DNA from: Cytophagales bacterium
GTDB lineage: Bacteria; Bacteroidota; Bacteroidia; Cytophagales; Cyclobacteriaceae
Assembly: GCA_022360015.1 (NCBI GenBank)
Contig: JAKSDQ010000027.1
Span: forward strand, 1 to 39,191
Direction of reading: 5' to 3'
DNA: 39,191 nucleotides
Positions within the stretch are counted from its first letter, which is position 1. The number at the start of each line of letters is the position of its first letter. Shown piece after piece: positions 8,540-18,248 of the stretch. The notes beneath the pieces were generated by a model. That model did no database searches and was not told the origin of the DNA. It worked only from the letters and a program-made list of their open reading frames with translations. Both the position numbers and the translations under genes were made by a program.

Positions 8540-11500
8540 TTATTTAACAGCCTCCCTGTTAACCTGAAACAAAGTCAAAGCACCATTATTTCTCGCCACC
8601 AAAACACCATGGCGGTGGTTTCCGAGTTTAATCAAACCTAATTTCTTTACATCACCATCGGCCATAAAGCCTGTTTGCCTGGCAATCTGAATTTCCGGTT
8701 CGCCATTATTTCCCCCTTTTAAGAAAAGACCAATCCCTGCATCTGCCCTGGGCGTTTCTACTTCTGATGCATACAGGTTGCCTGCTACCAGCAAATCTTT
8801 CAATCCGTCATCATCAAAATCAAAATATATAATAGCATTAACGGGTGAAATCTGGGCCCGGAGGGGAAGTGGAGTTAACTTATAGCTGCCATTACCTAGA
8901 TTTTCCAATATGGAAGACGCAAATGTGTAAGCCTTTAAGTTATGCATTGGGTTATTAAATGATTCCAAAATAACCGGTAACGTAGCAGAACCAAACTCAT
9001 GATAGCGCTTAAACTTCTGCTTCATCATCGGAATTTGCTGAGAGGAACATTCACGGCCACGGACAGGGTAAAGCTTCCCTTCATTATAATACCCTAATAA
9101 AATATCGTTATTCCCGTTCCTGTCCAGGTCGCCGCTGTAAATCTCAAAGGGTTCGTTTAACGTAGCCTGATACTTATAGTTCAGCCCCAAATTCCCCACC
9201 ATAAAATCCAAATCACCGTCTCGATCAAAATCGATAGGCTCTATGCTAAACCACCATCCGGATGATTTTTCATAAAAGCTGGCTTCTTTGTCCGGTAGAA
9301 ATATCCCGTTATTGTTCAGAAAAAACGTGATAGGCATCCATTCACCGACAACTACGAGGTCAATTTGATTGTCGTTATTAACATCCGCCCAAACCGCGTC
9401 GGTGACCATCCCAATTTCAGATAATTCCGGCGCTGTCTTGTCAGTGATGTCTATAAACTTTCCCCGATCATTTTCTAGCAAATAACTTTTAGGAGCAAAA
9501 GGGTAATAGCCCGGCTTTACCCTGCCCCCGACAAATAAATCGAGATCACCATCATTATCGAAGTCAAAGGGCTTTACAACGGACCCACTACTGTAGATTC
9601 CAGGCAAAACATGATTGGATTTGGTAAAATTCCCATGACCGTCATTAACATACAACCTGTCCTCATAATTTTCATGGTTTTCTTCATATTCATTCCCTCC
9701 ACTGACAACATACAGATCAAGGTCCCCATCCAGATCAAAATCGAAAAAAGCCGCATCCAGATCTTCTTTCGATTTGTCTTCTGACCAGTGATTATTAGTT
9801 AATCGATAAAATCTGCCAGGTGGCTTTTGAATGTATAAGCTGGCAATTTGGCCCTGTGCGGCACCAACGTAAAAATCCTCAAGACCATCGCCATTAACAT
9901 CACCTACAGCCAATGCAGGGCCAAAATTTGACAATTTATGAGGCAGAAGTATTTCCCTTTGAAAATCATCGTATTCATTCTCTTTGTGGCAGAAATCAAT
10001 ACCGGCCTTTGTGGTGATATCCAGAAAAAGCTTTTCATTTTTCGACGTTTTTTTCTCATATTTAAACTGACCGGTTGCATTGACGATATTAAGCTCATAG
10101 GATTTATCCACGGTCAAATCTTGTAACAATTGCGATTGACCATCAGGCCAAACAATTCGGAGAGAATCAATGTTTGTGTTTGCTCCAAGACCAAATATTA
10201 TTTTATGTTGAGAGCTGGACTGAAATCCCCGACTCACAGAATGCTCATAGTATTGTACTGTTTTTCCGGTATGAACCCAGATTTTACTTCCTATACCATT
10301 CCGGTTCGGCACCTTACCTTGTAGCTGAAGGGTAATAAAATGACGTGATCCATTTAAAAGGTTTTCGTATAGGAAAGCGGTTTGGTCAATGTTATTGGTA
10401 ACAATATCGAGATCACCATCATTGTCTAAATCAACGTAAACCGCACCGGTGGAAAAGGCCGGATGATCCCCTCCCCATGCTTTTGTTACCTTTGTAAAGG
10501 TTAAATCGCGGTTATTTTTAAAAAAATAATTACTTACTTTTTGTGAAGGGATTTTACTTAAAGCAAAATCGATTTCTTTTTCGATACCACCTGCAGATAC
10601 CGGAAGTTGCTCCAGGCTATCCCGGTAGTGAGACATAAAAATCCCAAAATCATTATTCCTGATATCTTTTCTTAATCCGTTGCTGACAAACAAATCCTTA
10701 AAACCGTCATTGTCAAAATCAGCTAAAAGTGGCGACCAACTCCAATCTGTTTTTGAAACACCGGCCAGACTGCTGATTTCACTAAAAGAACCATGGCCAT
10801 TATTTAACTGCAGGGTGTTTTTCATATATTGATAGTGCTGACCATCTTTTACTGTTTTCCAAAATAATTCAGGGCTCATCCCTTTCATATTGGTTTTTTG
10901 ACGATAGTTATCCTCGGCAACCATGTCTACCACCATAATATCCAGCAACCCGTCATTGTTGTAATCAGCCAGGTCAGCTCCCATGGAAAAGTTAGAAATA
11001 TGCTTAATTTGCTCTTTTAGCTTTTCAGTGAAAGTGCCGTCTCCGTTATTATAATAAAGATAATCGGGCTCCAGAAAATCATTACCTACATATATATCCG
11101 GTAACCCGTCTCGATTAATATCTCCAATGGCCAACCCCAGGGCATAACCAACTATATTCCCTTTGATACCGGCAGAATAACTGATGTCTACAAACCAGCC
11201 TCCTTCATTTTTATACAGCTTGTCTCCAATCTTCGGGGCACGGAAACCTGCGAGTGATGCATCATAATACTTGGTTTCTTTAATGTTATGGTTTATCAGA
11301 AACATGTCTAAATCACCATCAAGATCCATATCAAAAAATGACGCCTGGGTGCCATAACCGGTATCGGCCAATCCAAATGACGAAGCTTTTTCTGTAAAAG
11401 TGCTGTTGCCATTATTGATGTACAGTAAATTAGCCGTTGAGGTATTAGGGATTTCACCTGATCGGCAAATGTATATATCCATAAAACCATCCTGATTAAT

Positions 11501-11872
11501 GTCAACCATCGTTACTCCGGTATCCCACCCGGCAGGTCCGGCTATCCGGGCACTTTCGGTGATATCTTCAAATGTTAAATTACCTTTGTTGAGATATAAT
11601 TTGTTTTGATGATAGTTGCTTACAAAAAACAAATCGATCAATCCATCATTGTCGATATCACCGGCAGCTACCCCTCCTCCATTGTAATGATAAGGATAAA
11701 ACATGATATTAAGCCGGTCGGTTTCAGGAACTTCATTGGAAAAGGAAATACCACTTTTACGATGGGACACCAGTCTGAACAGCTTTTGATTTTCCTGGGC
11801 CAAAAGAATCATATGGACAGGTAAAACAAATAATAAATATATAAAAGCTGAAAGCCTCTTTTGGTTCAACAT
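8540..11872 (-). CDS. Secreted FG-GAP/VCBS repeat protein with ASPIC/UnbV domain
   Basis: A very large exported beta-propeller-type protein of the CRTAC1-like class. Residues 1-26 form a Sec signal peptide (cleavage near LLAQ/E). Many calcium-binding-like blocks of the type D-x-D-x-D-G follow, for example GDIDNDGLIDL (71-81), DINQDGFMDI (124-133), DMDLDGDLDM (181-190), DYNNDGLLDI (303-312) and DLDNDGDLDI (481-490). A UnbV/ASPIC domain lies at about 512-597, then a second run of FG-GAP blocks from about 650. Such proteins are commonly encoded next to SusC/SusD pairs and are presumed to sit at the cell surface. The actual ligand is unknown. It is 42 bases downstream of the 11915-12592 gene, which probably shares its transcript. 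Confidence 0.9.
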   Translation of the reverse strand: MLNQKRLSAFIYLLFVLPVHMILLAQENQKLFRLVSHRKSGISFSNEVPETDRLNIMFYPYHYNGGGVAAGDIDNDGLIDLFFVSNYHQNKLYLNKGNLTFEDITESARIAGPAGWDTGVTMVDINQDGFMDIYICRSGEIPNTSTANLLYINNGNSTFTEKASSFGLADTGYGTQASFFDMDLDGDLDMFLINHNIKETKYYDASLAGFRAPKIGDKLYKNEGGWFVDISYSAGIKGNIVGYALGLAIGDINRDGLPDIYVGNDFLEPDYLYYNNGDGTFTEKLKEQIKHISNFSMGADLADYNNDGLLDIMVVDMVAEDNYRQKTNMKGMSPELFWKTVKDGQHYQYMKNTLQLNNGHGSFSEISSLAGVSKTDWSWSPLLADFDNDGFKDLFVSNGLRKDIRNNDFGIFMSHYRDSLEQLPVSAGGIEKEIDFALSKIPSQKVSNYFFKNNRDLTFTKVTKAWGGDHPAFSTGAVYVDLDNDGDLDIVTNNIDQTAFLYENLLNGSRHFITLQLQGKVPNRNGIGSKIWVHTGKTVQYYEHSVSRGFQSSSQHKIIFGLGANTNIDSLRIVWPDGQSQLLQDLTVDKSYELNIVNATGQFKYEKKTSKNEKLFLDITTKAGIDFCHKENEYDDFQREILLPHKLSNFGPALAVGDVNGDGLEDFYVGAAQGQIASLYIQKPPGRFYRLTNNHWSEDKSKEDLDAAFFDFDLDGDLDLYVVSGGNEYEENHENYEDRLYVNDGHGNFTKSNHVLPGIYSSGSVVKPFDFDNDGDLDLFVGGRVKPGYYPFAPKSYLLENDRGKFIDITDKTAPELSEIGMVTDAVWADVNNDNQIDLVVVGEWMPITFFLNNNGIFLPDKEASFYEKSSGWWFSIEPIDFDRDGDLDFMVGNLGLNYKYQATLNEPFEIYSGDLDRNGNNDILLGYYNEGKLYPVRGRECSSQQIPMMKQKFKRYHEFGSATLPVILESFNNPMHNLKAYTFASSILENLGNGSYKLTPLPLRAQISPVNAIIYFDFDDDGLKDLLVAGNLYASEVETPRADAGIGLFLKGGNNGEPEIQIARQTGFMADGDVKKLGLIKLGNHRHGVLVARNNGALTLFQVNREAVK

Positions 11873-11914
11873 CTTCCGTTAGTTTGCTTGAAGTACAGGT
11901 AAAACAGGGCAGGC

Positions 11915-12592
11915 TTAGTTAATCGAATTGCAAAATTGTATTAAGCGGGCCAAATCATTGTCATTTTTGATATTTATCTTGTTTTTCTTGATGAAGGTCT
12001 TAAGCTGCTGCTCGTGTTTTGGAAAAACTTCAAATATCGATTTCCTGGATTTATTTATTTTAATGAATCCGGTTTTTTCAGAATAAACGTAGTATTTTGA
12101 AGATTGAAGGAACTTCTGCGTGGCAGTATTCTCACCATAACCTCTGGTTTCAACTTTGGTGATGGTGCAACTGTATTTTTTTAACAGGTGAAAGTCACCG
12201 TCATCATTTAAAACACCATAGAAATCAGACGGATCATATTCATCATGAGCCGGATAACCACTGCGAAACAAAGATCGACCCGCGTTCTCCGGGTTAAAGA
12301 CCTCAAATTCTTTTACCAGTTGATGATTCAGGGAAATCGCCTTTTTTTCTTTAATGATTTCCAATTCATCATCATAAATATTATACCGCAATTGATATTT
12401 TCCCCTGCTCTTACCATCGACATCAGTGAACGTTCCTGTTCTCCACTCCGGAAATAAATAGGGTGATCCTTCAACACCTATATATTTTTTTGCTTTCATC
12501 ACTTCTCCTGTGTTTGCATGCATATTGACCATTTGAGCAAAAACAGGAAAGCTTGAGAGAGTTATAAATACGATTAAAAATAACTTCTTCAT
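11915..12592 (-). CDS. Secreted protein of unknown function
   Basis: 225 aa, not recognised. Residues 1-19 form a clear Sec signal peptide (MKKLFLIVFITLSSFPVFA, cleaved near FAQ). The mature part is rich in Lys, Tyr and Asp and has no cysteine cluster, except one Cys in SCTITK and one near the C-terminus. No membrane segment follows the signal, so a periplasmic or secreted location is likely. It lies between the SusE-position lipoprotein, from which it is separated by a hairpin at 12725-12749, and the FG-GAP/ASPIC gene. It may serve the same uptake locus, but nothing in the sequence proves this. Confidence 0.75.
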   Translation of the reverse strand: MKKLFLIVFITLSSFPVFAQMVNMHANTGEVMKAKKYIGVEGSPYLFPEWRTGTFTDVDGKSRGKYQLRYNIYDDELEIIKEKKAISLNHQLVKEFEVFNPENAGRSLFRSGYPAHDEYDPSDFYGVLNDDGDFHLLKKYSCTITKVETRGYGENTATQKFLQSSKYYVYSEKTGFIKINKSRKSIFEVFPKHEQQLKTFIKKNKINIKNDNDLARLIQFCNSIN

Positions 12593-12724
12593 TTTTCTGT
12601 ACTCAGGGTATTCTTAAAAATCGGTCTTGCTTCAATTGTTAGGTTGCCTGAATTATTCTGACAATCAGAACCAATGACTCATTTCAACCTGTGCTGTAAC
12701 ACGCACGAACTATGGATAAAAATG

Positions 12725-12749
12725 AAGGGCGGCCCGAAGGCCCACCCTT
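12725..12749 (-). terminator. Hairpin terminator after SusE-position gene
   Basis: On the minus strand AAGGG/CCCTT (outer) and GGCC/GGCC (inner) pair around a TTCG tetraloop with a small asymmetric internal loop, followed by TCATTTTTA. It begins 9 bases after the stop of the 12759-13580 gene and probably ends the susC-susD-lipoprotein transcript. Confidence 0.6.
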
Positions 12750-12758
12750 AAATGGTTG

Positions 12759-13580
12759 TTATTGTTTGGTTAATGTACCGGTTCCGGAGTCTCCGTTAGT
12801 ATTGCTCCAGGAAATGGTAATAGTATCATCGCTATTGACAGTTCCGGAAATAGTAAAAGGAACTCCGGATCCATCCATATCATCTAAATCGGTGAGGGTG
12901 TCACATACATCCCGAATTCTTCCGGGAGGTGCATCAATAGTGTAGGAAGTCGGATATACCCCAAATGACATATCATCAATAGTGTAAACTATAGGTTCAT
13001 CCTCATCAGCGGTCAACACCACAGTGGAGATAAGATCAACATAGGTATCGGACACCCCTCCACTGCCGTCGCCTATATTCCCGCTCATAGTAGCCCTATA
13101 AGTTCCGGCCAAATCCGATATGCAGGAAACTGCTATGGTGTGTACGACCGATTTATAGTTTTCAGAAATCTCTGCTTCTGAATTTGTCAAATTAAATGTC
13201 AGCAACCAACTTTCACCGGGTAAGACATTTTCATCCAGAATCTCAAATTCAATAAAAGCGAAACTCGATCCTGGCGGAATTGTCACCGGATTGGGACTGA
13301 TAAGTTCATAATGAACCCCTTCAACAGCGGTAGTGGTATTATCAATCTCATAATTAATGTCGATAGGTTCGGACTGATGAGCTCCTACCAGGTTAATTTG
13401 TAATTGTTCGGCAATGTTTGCGCCGTCGTTTTCACGGGGATATACACCCCCTGATCGTCCTGAAAGCCGGTCAAATTCCACTACGAGACCTTCCCATACA
13501 ATGGCTGTTTCATCCATACATGACGGCAATCCGAGGAATGCCATCGCAACCATGAAAATACATATATATATCTTTTTCAT
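12759..13580 (-). CDS. SusE-position outer-membrane lipoprotein
   Basis: 273 aa. Lipoprotein signal with lipobox LPSC (Cys21), then Asp-rich sequence. Residues about 30-135 resemble the beta-sandwich (Calx-beta or DUF4843-like) domains seen in lipoproteins that follow SusD genes, including the pattern AVEGVHYELISPNPVTIPPGS. The C-terminal half (about 150-273) forms a second beta-rich domain with many Thr, Ser and Asp. SusE/SusF-position proteins usually bind the imported ligand at the cell surface, and that role is inferred from gene order. It follows susD after 27 bases on the same strand. Confidence 0.8.
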   Translation of the reverse strand: MKKIYICIFMVAMAFLGLPSCMDETAIVWEGLVVEFDRLSGRSGGVYPRENDGANIAEQLQINLVGAHQSEPIDINYEIDNTTTAVEGVHYELISPNPVTIPPGSSFAFIEFEILDENVLPGESWLLTFNLTNSEAEISENYKSVVHTIAVSCISDLAGTYRATMSGNIGDGSGGVSDTYVDLISTVVLTADEDEPIVYTIDDMSFGVYPTSYTIDAPPGRIRDVCDTLTDLDDMDGSGVPFTISGTVNSDDTITISWSNTNGDSGTGTLTKQ

Positions 13581-13607
13581 TTTAATGCTGTTTTATTTGC
13601 CTAATTG

Positions 13608-15032
13608 TCAATATCCGGGATTTTGAAGCAGATTAGGGTTGATATCCACATCACCATTTGGCAAATTGCCCAAAATCCTGAAATTACTATAAGGTAATGT
13701 GGGAATGTTCCCCTGCGGTTTTGGTATATCCATACCACGACGCTTCAAATCGAACCACCGATGTCCTTCAAAAGCCAGTTCCCTTCTTCTTTCCAGCAAA
13801 ACATCATTGGTCAATGTGGCACCTGTAGAACTAATGGGTGAAGCTGCCAGTCCTCTGTTTGCTCTGAGCAGATTTACATCAGCCCTGGCTAAATCCTCCT
13901 GATCTGTTTCTGCATAGGCCTCAGCCCTGTTGAGCAATACCTCGGAGTATCTTATAATGGGCATGTTATCTGCCCAATTAACAAATTCCGTGGGTTTATT
14001 TCCCTCAAAAACATTATTACCATCTGCAGAACCTGAGTATTTATTATTGTAAATAAAATCATTGTCCGGAAATGTCATATCCAGATACCTGACATCATTT
14101 GCCTGATCATAAATACTAAGCAAATCATCAGTATACACTAAATCAGACCAGGCTGTGGGTAACGTTGTGGTCACTCCGGCAAGTGCGCTGTTTAAGCTTA
14201 TTGTTTCCTGACTGTCAAATATTAACTCAAAGAAAGCTTCGGGATTAAACTGCCCGTGAAATGCATCGGCATAAGCAGACTCAGCGACAAGGGTAGCCAT
14301 ACCTGAATTCATGGCATCGGTGGCATAGGTTATAACATCATCGTATCTTTCCAGGTACAAATAAACCCTTGACAACAACGCCTCTGCTGCGCCCCGTGAT
14401 GCCAGATAGTTAGGATTGTCGTTGTTCAACAAGCTAATAGCACTTAACAGATCCGATTCAATTTGAGCATATACTGCAGTTACTGTCTCACGGGCCCTAA
14501 GATCAGCCTGATCGGGCCGTTCAACAGGCTCGGTTCTGACAACCACCCCGGCATCCCAACCATTAACAATTTGGGTAGGTTCATAACCATAGGTACGTAC
14601 CAAATCATGCAATACCAAAGCCCTGACAAACTTCCCTTCCCCTTCCAACTCTCTTTTTCTGGAATCGCTTATCTCCGAATTCGCGATATTGGCCAACAGA
14701 TTATTAGCTGCTGAAAGCACCTCATAGCAAGGGTCATAAATGGCAACATGCGAACCTGGTACGTTGTCATATTCACTGGCATAACGGTTGGAAAGAAAAT
14801 TAGCCCTGACATTATCGGCCAGCACGTCCCCAACAATCATCATACGGGCGCCATAATACGCTACATTTTGCATTGAGCTATACATGGAGATGGCAACTCC
14901 TTCTATTCCATCGCCTTCCAAAGCCTGGTCTTTTGTTATCTGGGTCGGATCTTGTAAGGAAAGCCGGTCCTCACAGGAAAATACTCCTATCAAAAAAAGA
15001 CAGGTCAATAAGTATTTTATATAATTTCTCAT
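13608..15032 (-). CDS. SusD/RagB family nutrient-binding outer-membrane lipoprotein
   Basis: 474 aa. The lipobox VFSC places the lipidated cysteine at residue 20. The N-terminal TPR-type helices (LVLHDLVRTYGYEP, DLLSAISLLNNDN, AAEALLSRVYLYLERYDDVI) and the C-terminal blocks MPIIRYSEVLLNRAEAYA and LLERRRELAFEGHRWFDLKRRG are diagnostic of the family. SusD proteins form the lid on the SusC barrel and capture substrate at the cell surface. It sits 14 bases downstream of susC. The ligand cannot be read from the sequence. Confidence 0.96.
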   Translation of the reverse strand: MRNYIKYLLTCLFLIGVFSCEDRLSLQDPTQITKDQALEGDGIEGVAISMYSSMQNVAYYGARMMIVGDVLADNVRANFLSNRYASEYDNVPGSHVAIYDPCYEVLSAANNLLANIANSEISDSRKRELEGEGKFVRALVLHDLVRTYGYEPTQIVNGWDAGVVVRTEPVERPDQADLRARETVTAVYAQIESDLLSAISLLNNDNPNYLASRGAAEALLSRVYLYLERYDDVITYATDAMNSGMATLVAESAYADAFHGQFNPEAFFELIFDSQETISLNSALAGVTTTLPTAWSDLVYTDDLLSIYDQANDVRYLDMTFPDNDFIYNNKYSGSADGNNVFEGNKPTEFVNWADNMPIIRYSEVLLNRAEAYAETDQEDLARADVNLLRANRGLAASPISSTGATLTNDVLLERRRELAFEGHRWFDLKRRGMDIPKPQGNIPTLPYSNFRILGNLPNGDVDINPNLLQNPGY

Positions 15033-15046
15033 TTTTAAAGTCTTTA

Positions 15047-18000
15047 TTATAATCCAATTTGAACTCCAAGCGTGTATTGTTTGGCCTGAGGATATCTGCC
15101 AAGGTCCGTTTGCAGCAGTTCAGGATCCCATCCGGTATACTCTGTCAGGGTCCACAGGTTAATTCCCTGGGCAAATACTCTCGCCCTGTAAAGACCGATT
15201 TTGGATACTATTGTATTGGGAAAATCATAGCTTAAGGTGGCGGCCTTCAGCCTGATGTAAGAAGCATCTTCAAGCTGCCGTGTAGAAAACTGATTACTCC
15301 GGGAGTCACCTGGCTCAGCCACACCATCATAAGGCCTCGGTACGTGAGTGATGTCTCCCGGATTCTGCCACCTGTCCAGTTGTGATACCGCCTGATTCCA
15401 GATATACCCACCCGATGCTTCGTGAAAGAAAGCATTGTTGTTCAGAATCTGCCTTCCATAGTCAAACTGGAAAAACACATCGAGCGTAAATCCTTTGTAA
15501 GTTATGGTATTGGTTAATCCGCCAAAAAAGTCAGAAAGTCGATTCCCCTGAATTCTATTATCCTCATCCTGCAGGAGGTAGGTGATATTACCGTCGGCAT
15601 CTTCCCACATGGCTTTGCCATTGGCAGGATTTACCCCTAAGTAAGTCGGAGACCTGTTCGATCTCAAAGAATTTCCAACAATCAAATATTCTCCACTGGC
15701 CAATACTACCGTGTCATTCCCGGCAAATAGCTCTTTTACCTGATTCTCCTGAAAAGAGATATTGAAATCGGTGGTCCATTTAAAATTACCGGCATCAATA
15801 TTTACCGTGGAAAGTTCTATTTCCAAACCTTTGTTTTCAACAATACCTACGTTTTCTTTTACTGATCCCCATCCGGTATCCGTAGGCAATGATCTGTCTA
15901 ACAAGAGACTAGAGGTTTCGGTTATATAGGCATCAACGGCTCCTGAAATCCTCCCTCCAAATAATGCAAAGTCCAAACCTATATTTGCCTGTTCTGCCAC
16001 CTCCCAGGTCAATCTGTTATTTCCCAGCGTAACCGGTAGAAAACCATTTTGTAAGGTGCCCCCTTCGCCGGTATAATTACCCACAACACCCCAGGCCTGT
16101 GCGGCAACAAAATTCTCAGTGCCATTAGGGTTTAATAAAGAATTACCGGTTTGACCGTAGCTAGCCCTGATTTTCAGATTGTCTATCACAGCAATATCAT
16201 CCATAAAAGACTCCTCTGAAATGGCCCATCCTACAGAACCGGAATAAAAATTACCCCAACGATTATCTACACCAAACCTGGAGGAGCCGTCCCTTCGTAG
16301 AGTAGCTGTGGCAAAATACCTTTTTTTGTAATCGTAATTCACATTTCCGAAAAAACTGGCCATATTCCAGGATGTATTAAATGAATTGACTGGGTTTGAA
16401 ACAGCAGTACCAGGACCCGCAGCCGAGGCTAATGTTCTCAACCTGAAGTTGTTGAAACCCTCCCCTATGGCTGTTAAATTTTCCCATTCCAGTTGACGAT
16501 ATTCAAAACCTACCAGTGCATTGATAGTGTGGTCTCCAAAGCTTTTCGAATAAGTCAGGGTTTCATTGGTATTCCAGCTAATGATATTTCTTCTTCTCTC
16601 GCTGCGTCGGCCGCCAATACCATTGCCAAAGTTTCTATAGTTATTGATTCTTGGATCCGACCAGGCGTATTCCTCCATGCCAGAGTAGTCCACCCCTATA
16701 AATCCTCTCAGTTTCAAGTTAGGGAGGATCTGATAGTTGACCGCAAAGCTTCCTACTATTTGCGTGTTATCTGATACCCGCTCATCAAAATCGGCCATTT
16801 GCACAATGTTAAAATTCCAGGGTTGCGGCAAATCCTGGTTGTATTCACCTGCTTCATCCCGGACAGGTTCATTGGGCGCCATGAATAAGGAGGCGAGGTG
16901 TATGCTGCTTATAAATGCACCATCTGAAATCGTCCCATTCTGAGTAGTCCTTGCTAATGAAATCTTCTGCTCTATAGATAATTTATCATTGATTTTATGA
17001 TTCAGGTTAAATCTGCCCGTACCCCTTTCAAAATCAGAAGCCAAAACGATACCTTCCTGAAGGTTATAGGAGCCTGAAATGAAAAAGTTAGTTCTTTCAT
17101 TACCACCATCAAATGAAATATCATAAGTTTGATTCGTACCGTTTCTGAATGCCTCATCCACCCAATCAGTATCTTGATTACCATATAAATCCTGTACATA
17201 TTGCGCGGTTGTTCGTCCCTGTCCATCCGGATCATAATTCGGTCCGAACCGGTTTGTGAGGGCCTCCGCCCTTAACGTTTTAAACTGAGAGGTATTTAAG
17301 GCATCAATCAGGTTGATAGGAGCGGTTTCACCGACCTGTGCCGTGAAATTAATCCTTGTCTTTCCTGCTTTACCCCTTTTGGTCGTAATTAATACCACAC
17401 CATTCGCTGCCTGGGCTCCATAAATTGCGGCAGCGGAAGCATCCTTCAAGACTTCTATGGATTCGATATCATTCGGGTTAATGCTGTTCAGGGCATTACC
17501 TGATCCAAAGGTGTTGTTGTCACCAGAATTTACCTGTACCCCATCAACCACATATAAGGGATCGTTTCCTCCTGTGATAGAACCTACACCCCGGATTCGT
17601 ACGTTAATAGCACCACCAGGCGCACCGGAAGTAGAAGTCACCTGCACACCGGCTGCACGGCCCTGAATGGCTCTGTCAAAGGATTGCATCGGCAAATTTT
17701 CGATAACTTCACCTTTTACAGAAGCTATCGATCCTGTGAGTGAACGTTTTTCCTGAACACCATAGCCTGTAACAACAACTTCCGAGAGTTGCCGAGTATC
17801 TCCAAGTAAGGTGACATTTATGGTGGATTGCGAACCAATGTCAATTTCCCTGGTGGCAAACCCAATGAATGAGAATATCAAAACACCACCTTCAGAAGGC
17901 AGGCTTAGTACATAATTACCATCGATATCAGAGGTGGTTCCGATAGCTGTGCCCTTTAAAATGATGTTCACTCCCGGTAGTGAGGAACCATTTTCATCTA

Positions 18001-18091
18001 AGACCTTCCCTGTAATGGTCCGGTCCTGTGCCCTGGCATCAATGATAAGCGCTGCCAAGAGCATGAAGCAAATGAGTAGAATCTTCTTCAT
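15047..18091 (-). CDS. SusC/RagA family TonB-linked outer-membrane transporter
   Basis: 1014 aa TonB-dependent barrel that imports a ligand captured by its SusD partner. Signal peptide 1-22 (cleavage near ARAQ/D), a CarboxypepD_reg-like beta-sandwich at about 24-98 (ITGKVLDENGSSLPGVNI), a TonB box EVVVTG (104-109), the plug with GRAAGVQVTSTSGAPGG and LYVVDGVQV (about 115-235), then the barrel. The C-terminal strand YTLGVQIGL ends the protein as usual. There is no N-terminal STN domain, so anti-sigma signalling through this protein is not expected. It is first in the minus-strand operon with susD and has a promoter at 18167-18197. Confidence 0.97.
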   Translation of the reverse strand: MKKILLICFMLLAALIIDARAQDRTITGKVLDENGSSLPGVNIILKGTAIGTTSDIDGNYVLSLPSEGGVLIFSFIGFATREIDIGSQSTINVTLLGDTRQLSEVVVTGYGVQEKRSLTGSIASVKGEVIENLPMQSFDRAIQGRAAGVQVTSTSGAPGGAINVRIRGVGSITGGNDPLYVVDGVQVNSGDNNTFGSGNALNSINPNDIESIEVLKDASAAAIYGAQAANGVVLITTKRGKAGKTRINFTAQVGETAPINLIDALNTSQFKTLRAEALTNRFGPNYDPDGQGRTTAQYVQDLYGNQDTDWVDEAFRNGTNQTYDISFDGGNERTNFFISGSYNLQEGIVLASDFERGTGRFNLNHKINDKLSIEQKISLARTTQNGTISDGAFISSIHLASLFMAPNEPVRDEAGEYNQDLPQPWNFNIVQMADFDERVSDNTQIVGSFAVNYQILPNLKLRGFIGVDYSGMEEYAWSDPRINNYRNFGNGIGGRRSERRRNIISWNTNETLTYSKSFGDHTINALVGFEYRQLEWENLTAIGEGFNNFRLRTLASAAGPGTAVSNPVNSFNTSWNMASFFGNVNYDYKKRYFATATLRRDGSSRFGVDNRWGNFYSGSVGWAISEESFMDDIAVIDNLKIRASYGQTGNSLLNPNGTENFVAAQAWGVVGNYTGEGGTLQNGFLPVTLGNNRLTWEVAEQANIGLDFALFGGRISGAVDAYITETSSLLLDRSLPTDTGWGSVKENVGIVENKGLEIELSTVNIDAGNFKWTTDFNISFQENQVKELFAGNDTVVLASGEYLIVGNSLRSNRSPTYLGVNPANGKAMWEDADGNITYLLQDEDNRIQGNRLSDFFGGLTNTITYKGFTLDVFFQFDYGRQILNNNAFFHEASGGYIWNQAVSQLDRWQNPGDITHVPRPYDGVAEPGDSRSNQFSTRQLEDASYIRLKAATLSYDFPNTIVSKIGLYRARVFAQGINLWTLTEYTGWDPELLQTDLGRYPQAKQYTLGVQIGL

Positions 18092-18166
18092 ATTAAACAG
18101 TTTAGCAGTGAAAAAAAGTTTTATTTCGGAAGCTAATAGCTTTTAGCTTGTAGAACGGTTGTTCTT

Positions 18167-18197
18167 CAAACATATAATAAATTGTACTTATTTTAAA
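18167..18197 (-). promoter_or_regulatory. Promoter of the susC operon
   Basis: On the minus strand TATGTTTG (18174-18167) fits the -7 consensus exactly. TTTA (18197-18194) stands 19 bases upstream as a one-mismatch -33 element. The start site would be near 18160, giving a leader of about 70 bases that includes a 6-bp hairpin (18130-18135 with 18144-18149). Confidence 0.5.
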
Positions 18198-18227
18198 GTA
18201 AATTAATAAAAAAATAACACAAAATGG

Positions 18228-18248
18228 GGTATATTATGTATATATACC
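18228..18248. promoter_or_regulatory. Inverted repeat upstream of the susC promoter
   Basis: GGTATAT (18228-18234) and ATATACC (18242-18248) are perfect 7-bp arms around a 7-base spacer, about 30 bases upstream of the -33 element. The position would suit an activator site. No regulator gene adjoins, so this is only a candidate. Confidence 0.35.
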
